A program made the translations under genes and the position numbers. From Syntrophaceticus sp050949745 (GTDB taxonomy: Bacteria > Bacillota > DSM-12270 > Thermacetogeniales > Thermacetogeniaceae), in the NCBI GenBank assembly GCA_050949745.1, contig JBMNGF010000001.1, positions 1 through 64,000 on the forward strand: a stretch of 64,000 bases of DNA, in the 5' to 3' direction. Positions 61,458 through 64,000 of the stretch are shown in pieces. The notes under the pieces are model-generated. The model searched no databases. It saw only the letters and a list, made by a program, of their open reading frames with translations, and was not told the DNA's origin. Each line of letters opens with the position of its first letter. Position 1 is the stretch's first letter.

Positions 61458-61889
61458 CTATTTCTCGTAAGCTTTTGCAGCCCTAAGGCGGGCAAGTGCT
61501 CTCCTTAAGGCCAGTTCTGCCCGCAGGTAATCGATCTCCTTTGTCTTCTCCTGAAGGCGCTTTTCTGCCCGCTCTTTAGCACTTCTCGCTCTATCTACAT
61601 CAACCCTGTCGCCACGCTCTGCAGAATCAGGAAGAATGCGCAACACATTATCTTTCATCTCGAAGATACCCATGTTACAGGCAACATAATGACTATTGCC
61701 CTCCTGCAGGTATTTGATCACTCCGATGTCCAAGGTGCCTATAAAAGGTGCGTGATTGCGCAGAATACCCAAAAGACCATCTGTGGATGGAATAACTACC
61801 CCTTCCACTTGCTCATCGGTCACTACCTTCTCAGGGGTTATGATCTCTAAATTGAAGCTGTTCCATTTACTCTTAGCCTGTTCTGCCAC
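61458..61889 (-). CDS. atpC: ATP synthase epsilon subunit
   Basis: 143 residues. N-terminal beta sandwich (FNLEIITPEKVVTDEQVEGVVIPSTDGLLGILRNHAP) and a helical hairpin (about 85-140, SAKERAEKRLQEKTKEIDYLRAELALRRALARLRAAKA). Part of the central stalk; regulates F1. Immediately follows atpD. Confidence 0.96.
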   Translation of the reverse strand: MAEQAKSKWNSFNLEIITPEKVVTDEQVEGVVIPSTDGLLGILRNHAPFIGTLDIGVIKYLQEGNSHYVACNMGIFEMKDNVLRILPDSAERGDRVDVDRARSAKERAEKRLQEKTKEIDYLRAELALRRALARLRAAKAYEK

Positions 61890-63335
61890 TTAACTGACAG
61901 CCTCCATTTCCTCTCGCCCCCGAGCCACAACATCATCAATGGTGCTGGCGTAGATAAAGCACTGCTCAGGAATCTGATCATGCCGGCCATCCAAGATCTC
62001 CTTAAAGCCTCTCACTGTTTCCTTGATCGGAACATAGGCCCCGGGCCTTCCTGTAAAAGCCTCAGCAACAAAGAATGGCTGTGAAAGGAAACGCTGAATT
62101 TTTCGCGCCCGGGCCACTGTTATTTTATCATCTTCAGAGAGTTCATCCATGCCCAGGATGGCGATAATATCCTGCAGCTCTTTGTAGCGCTGTAGAACCT
62201 CCTGTACTCCTTGGGCTACCCTATAGTGTTCTTCCCCAACGATATTAGGATCAAGAAGACGAGAAGTGGAATCCAGCGGGTCCACAGCAGGATATAGACC
62301 TAGCTCTGCAATCTGGCGAGACAAAACCACGGTACCATCTAAGTGCGCAAATGTTGTAGCAGGTGCCGGGTCAGTTAGGTCATCTGCAGGAACATAAACA
62401 GCCTGCACAGAGGTAATCGACCCCTTCTTAGTAGATGTGATACGCTCCTGAAGCAGTCCCATATCAGTAGCCAATGTAGGCTGATAGCCCACAGCAGATG
62501 GCATTCTGCCTAATAGTGCAGAGACCTCGGAACCGGCCTGAGTAAAGCGGAAAATGTTATCAATAAAAACTAACACATCCTGCCCCTCCGCATCACGGAA
62601 ATACTCCGCGATTGCCAGGCCAGAAAGCCCTACTCTCATTCGTGCTCCAGGGGGTTCGTTCATCTGCCCGAATACCATAGCACACTTTTCAAGAACACCG
62701 GACTCACCCATTTCCAGATAGAGGTCATTCCCCTCTCTGGTGCGTTCGCCAACACCGGCGAAAACTGAGAAACCGCCGTGCTCATAAGCAATATTCCGAA
62801 TCAATTCCTGAATGATAACAGTTTTGCCTACCCCTGCACCGCCGAACAGGCCGATTTTTCCTCCCCTAGCAAAGGGAGCCAACAGGTCAACAACCTTGAT
62901 TCCTGTCTCCAAAACTTCCCTGGCTGGGCGCTGCTCTACAATAGATGGAGCTGGGCGATGAATGGGATAATACTCTTCCGTCTCAACAGGACCCTTGCCA
63001 TCAATTGTCTCACCCAATACATTGAACAATCTTCCCAGTGTTTCTCTCCCCACAGGCATCTTAATAGGAGATTTTGTATCTAAAGCTCGGGCGCCACGTC
63101 GAATTCCATCTGTAGAAGACATAGACACACAGCGAACACTGTTGTTACCCATATGCTGCGCAGCCTCAAGTATAACATTTAAATCCTCGGGCATTGTCTT
63201 CTTAATTTCTTCATCCTGATCTTCACTGCTAATGATTATGGCATCGTTGAGATCCGGAAGCTGGTCAGGTGGAAATTCAATATCAACAACTGGACCAATT
63301 ACCTGAACAACTGTGCCATAATTTTTCTCTTCCAT
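61890..63335 (-). CDS. atpD: ATP synthase beta subunit
   Basis: 481 residues from ATG 63335, preceded by AAGGAGGTAG that overlaps the atpG stop. Catalytic subunit. Walker A GGAGVGKT, ALLGRMPSAVGYQPTLATDMG, STKKGSITSVQAVYVPADDLTDPAPATTFAHLD. The DELSEED-like MDELSEDDK is present. Order atpG-atpD-atpC as in all bacteria. Confidence 0.98.
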   Translation of the reverse strand: MEEKNYGTVVQVIGPVVDIEFPPDQLPDLNDAIIISSEDQDEEIKKTMPEDLNVILEAAQHMGNNSVRCVSMSSTDGIRRGARALDTKSPIKMPVGRETLGRLFNVLGETIDGKGPVETEEYYPIHRPAPSIVEQRPAREVLETGIKVVDLLAPFARGGKIGLFGGAGVGKTVIIQELIRNIAYEHGGFSVFAGVGERTREGNDLYLEMGESGVLEKCAMVFGQMNEPPGARMRVGLSGLAIAEYFRDAEGQDVLVFIDNIFRFTQAGSEVSALLGRMPSAVGYQPTLATDMGLLQERITSTKKGSITSVQAVYVPADDLTDPAPATTFAHLDGTVVLSRQIAELGLYPAVDPLDSTSRLLDPNIVGEEHYRVAQGVQEVLQRYKELQDIIAILGMDELSEDDKITVARARKIQRFLSQPFFVAEAFTGRPGAYVPIKETVRGFKEILDGRHDQIPEQCFIYASTIDDVVARGREEMEAVS

Positions 63336-63352
63336 ACCTTTTACTACCTCCT

Positions 63353-64000
63353 TCATCCTTTCAGGGCATCCGCTCCACCGACAATTTCGGAGATCTCCGA
63401 GGTAATTCCCGCTTGACGCAGTTTATTTGCCAGGAGTGTCAGATCATCGATCATTTCCCTAGCATTCTCTGTCGCACTGCTCATAGCAACCATACGCACC
63501 GCTTCCTCACTGGCCTTTGACTCCTGTAGAGCACGAAAGACCAAGGCATTGATAAAGCGGGGCAGGAGCATGTCTAGAACACCCTGCGGATTGGGTTCAA
63601 TTATATAATCAGGAATCCTATCTGTATCCCCCTCTTCCTCATCTTCCAATTCTGGAGCGGTTAGGGGTAGAAGCTTGTAAACCACAGGCTGCTGTTTCCC
63701 TGTAGATATATACTCCGTATAGACAAGATTCACTTCGTCAACAATATTCCCTTTGTAAAGTTCAACAAGAGTCTTAGCAATACCCTCTGCCTGAGCCACC
63801 GAGGGTTTATCACCGAGTGCCAGAAATTCTGCTAGCAAATTATACTCCCGGCGCCGGAAGTAATCCCGTCCCTTGGCGCCGACAATAATGATCCCAGCCT
63901 GCTCATCCTGAGCCATCGCCAGTTCCGCTCTGCGGATAATATGAGAATTATATCCGCCGCAGAGCCCACGGTCAGAGGTGAACACCACATAACCCACATT
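63353..64000 (-). CDS. atpG: ATP synthase gamma subunit (5' part off window)
   Basis: 214 residues visible, cut by the window end; the first ~75 residues are outside. FTSDRGLCGGYNSHI is the family motif, and MVAMSSATENAREMIDDLTLLANKLRQAGITSEISEIVGGADAL is the C-terminal helix that turns in the F1 core. A ~12-residue acidic insert (LEDEEEGDTDRI) near the middle is a local variation. Confidence 0.95.
   Translation of the reverse strand, partial: NVGYVVFTSDRGLCGGYNSHIIRRAELAMAQDEQAGIIIVGAKGRDYFRRREYNLLAEFLALGDKPSVAQAEGIAKTLVELYKGNIVDEVNLVYTEYISTGKQQPVVYKLLPLTAPELEDEEEGDTDRIPDYIIEPNPQGVLDMLLPRFINALVFRALQESKASEEAVRMVAMSSATENAREMIDDLTLLANKLRQAGITSEISEIVGGADALKG

Overview
The window looks like a chromosomal segment of an anaerobic, spore-forming Firmicute of the Clostridia that uses the Wood-Ljungdahl pathway. 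The evidence is sporulation genes (spoIIE, spoIID, spoIIID, yabP, yabQ), formate-tetrahydrofolate ligase (fhs), a selenocysteine-containing formate dehydrogenase with its SECIS hairpin, a full folate branch, hydrogenase nickel-insertion genes (hypA, hypB), a flavodiiron protein and an FNR-type regulon. The species cannot be named from the sequence.

Layout. (1) 18-24723 is bounded by two nearly identical, inverted copies of an IS1182-type element, each with its own 4-bp target duplication. Between them lie flavodiiron protein, XRE regulator, GNAT and cyclic-diphosphoglycerate-synthetase-like genes. They are followed by a 14-kb minus-strand locus (7389-21191) with a divergent HTH regulator (21399-22946). 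This locus combines LemA, a DUF2207 membrane protein, three zinc-ribbon proteins, two multispan membrane proteins, a small PH-like protein and a roughly 2,170-residue membrane-anchored protein that carries 105 consecutive pentads of the form G-[F/Y]-[D/N]-x-x. I cannot assign it to a described system; it is the best novelty candidate here. (2) 24990-25970 is a scar with two broken genes. (3) 26046-31629 is a stress and metal cluster with an FNR-type regulator, a P1B ATPase, two HMA proteins and a RIC di-iron protein, with two FNR-like boxes placed upstream of the two operons, then a sensor diguanylate cyclase. (4) 31884-41950 is cofactor metabolism: queuosine-precursor transporter, folE, panD-panC-panB with a probable ketopantoate reductase, folK-folB-folP, an HD protein and fhs. 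(5) 42250-54647 is the tilS/ftsH/spoIIE/divIC/yabPQ/spoIID neighbourhood, with three tRNA genes and hypAB. (6) 54993-64000 holds a DtxR-type regulator, ywmB, a long structured leader, the Sec formate dehydrogenase with moeA, and the convergent end of the ATP synthase operon.

Two features run through the whole window. Intergenic spaces carry a family of short palindromes whose centre (GGGGACGG-like) is shared while the pairing arms differ (GAGTCA, GTGACA, GTGGCA, GTGAGAC, CAAAG). Both IS copies landed inside such arrays.

Functionally, formate dehydrogenase plus Fhs give the entry into the methyl branch of the Wood-Ljungdahl pathway. Folate genes supply tetrahydrofolate and moeA supplies the metal cofactor step. 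Pantothenate genes supply coenzyme A. RIC, the flavodiiron protein and the FNR-type regulator handle oxygen or nitric oxide stress.
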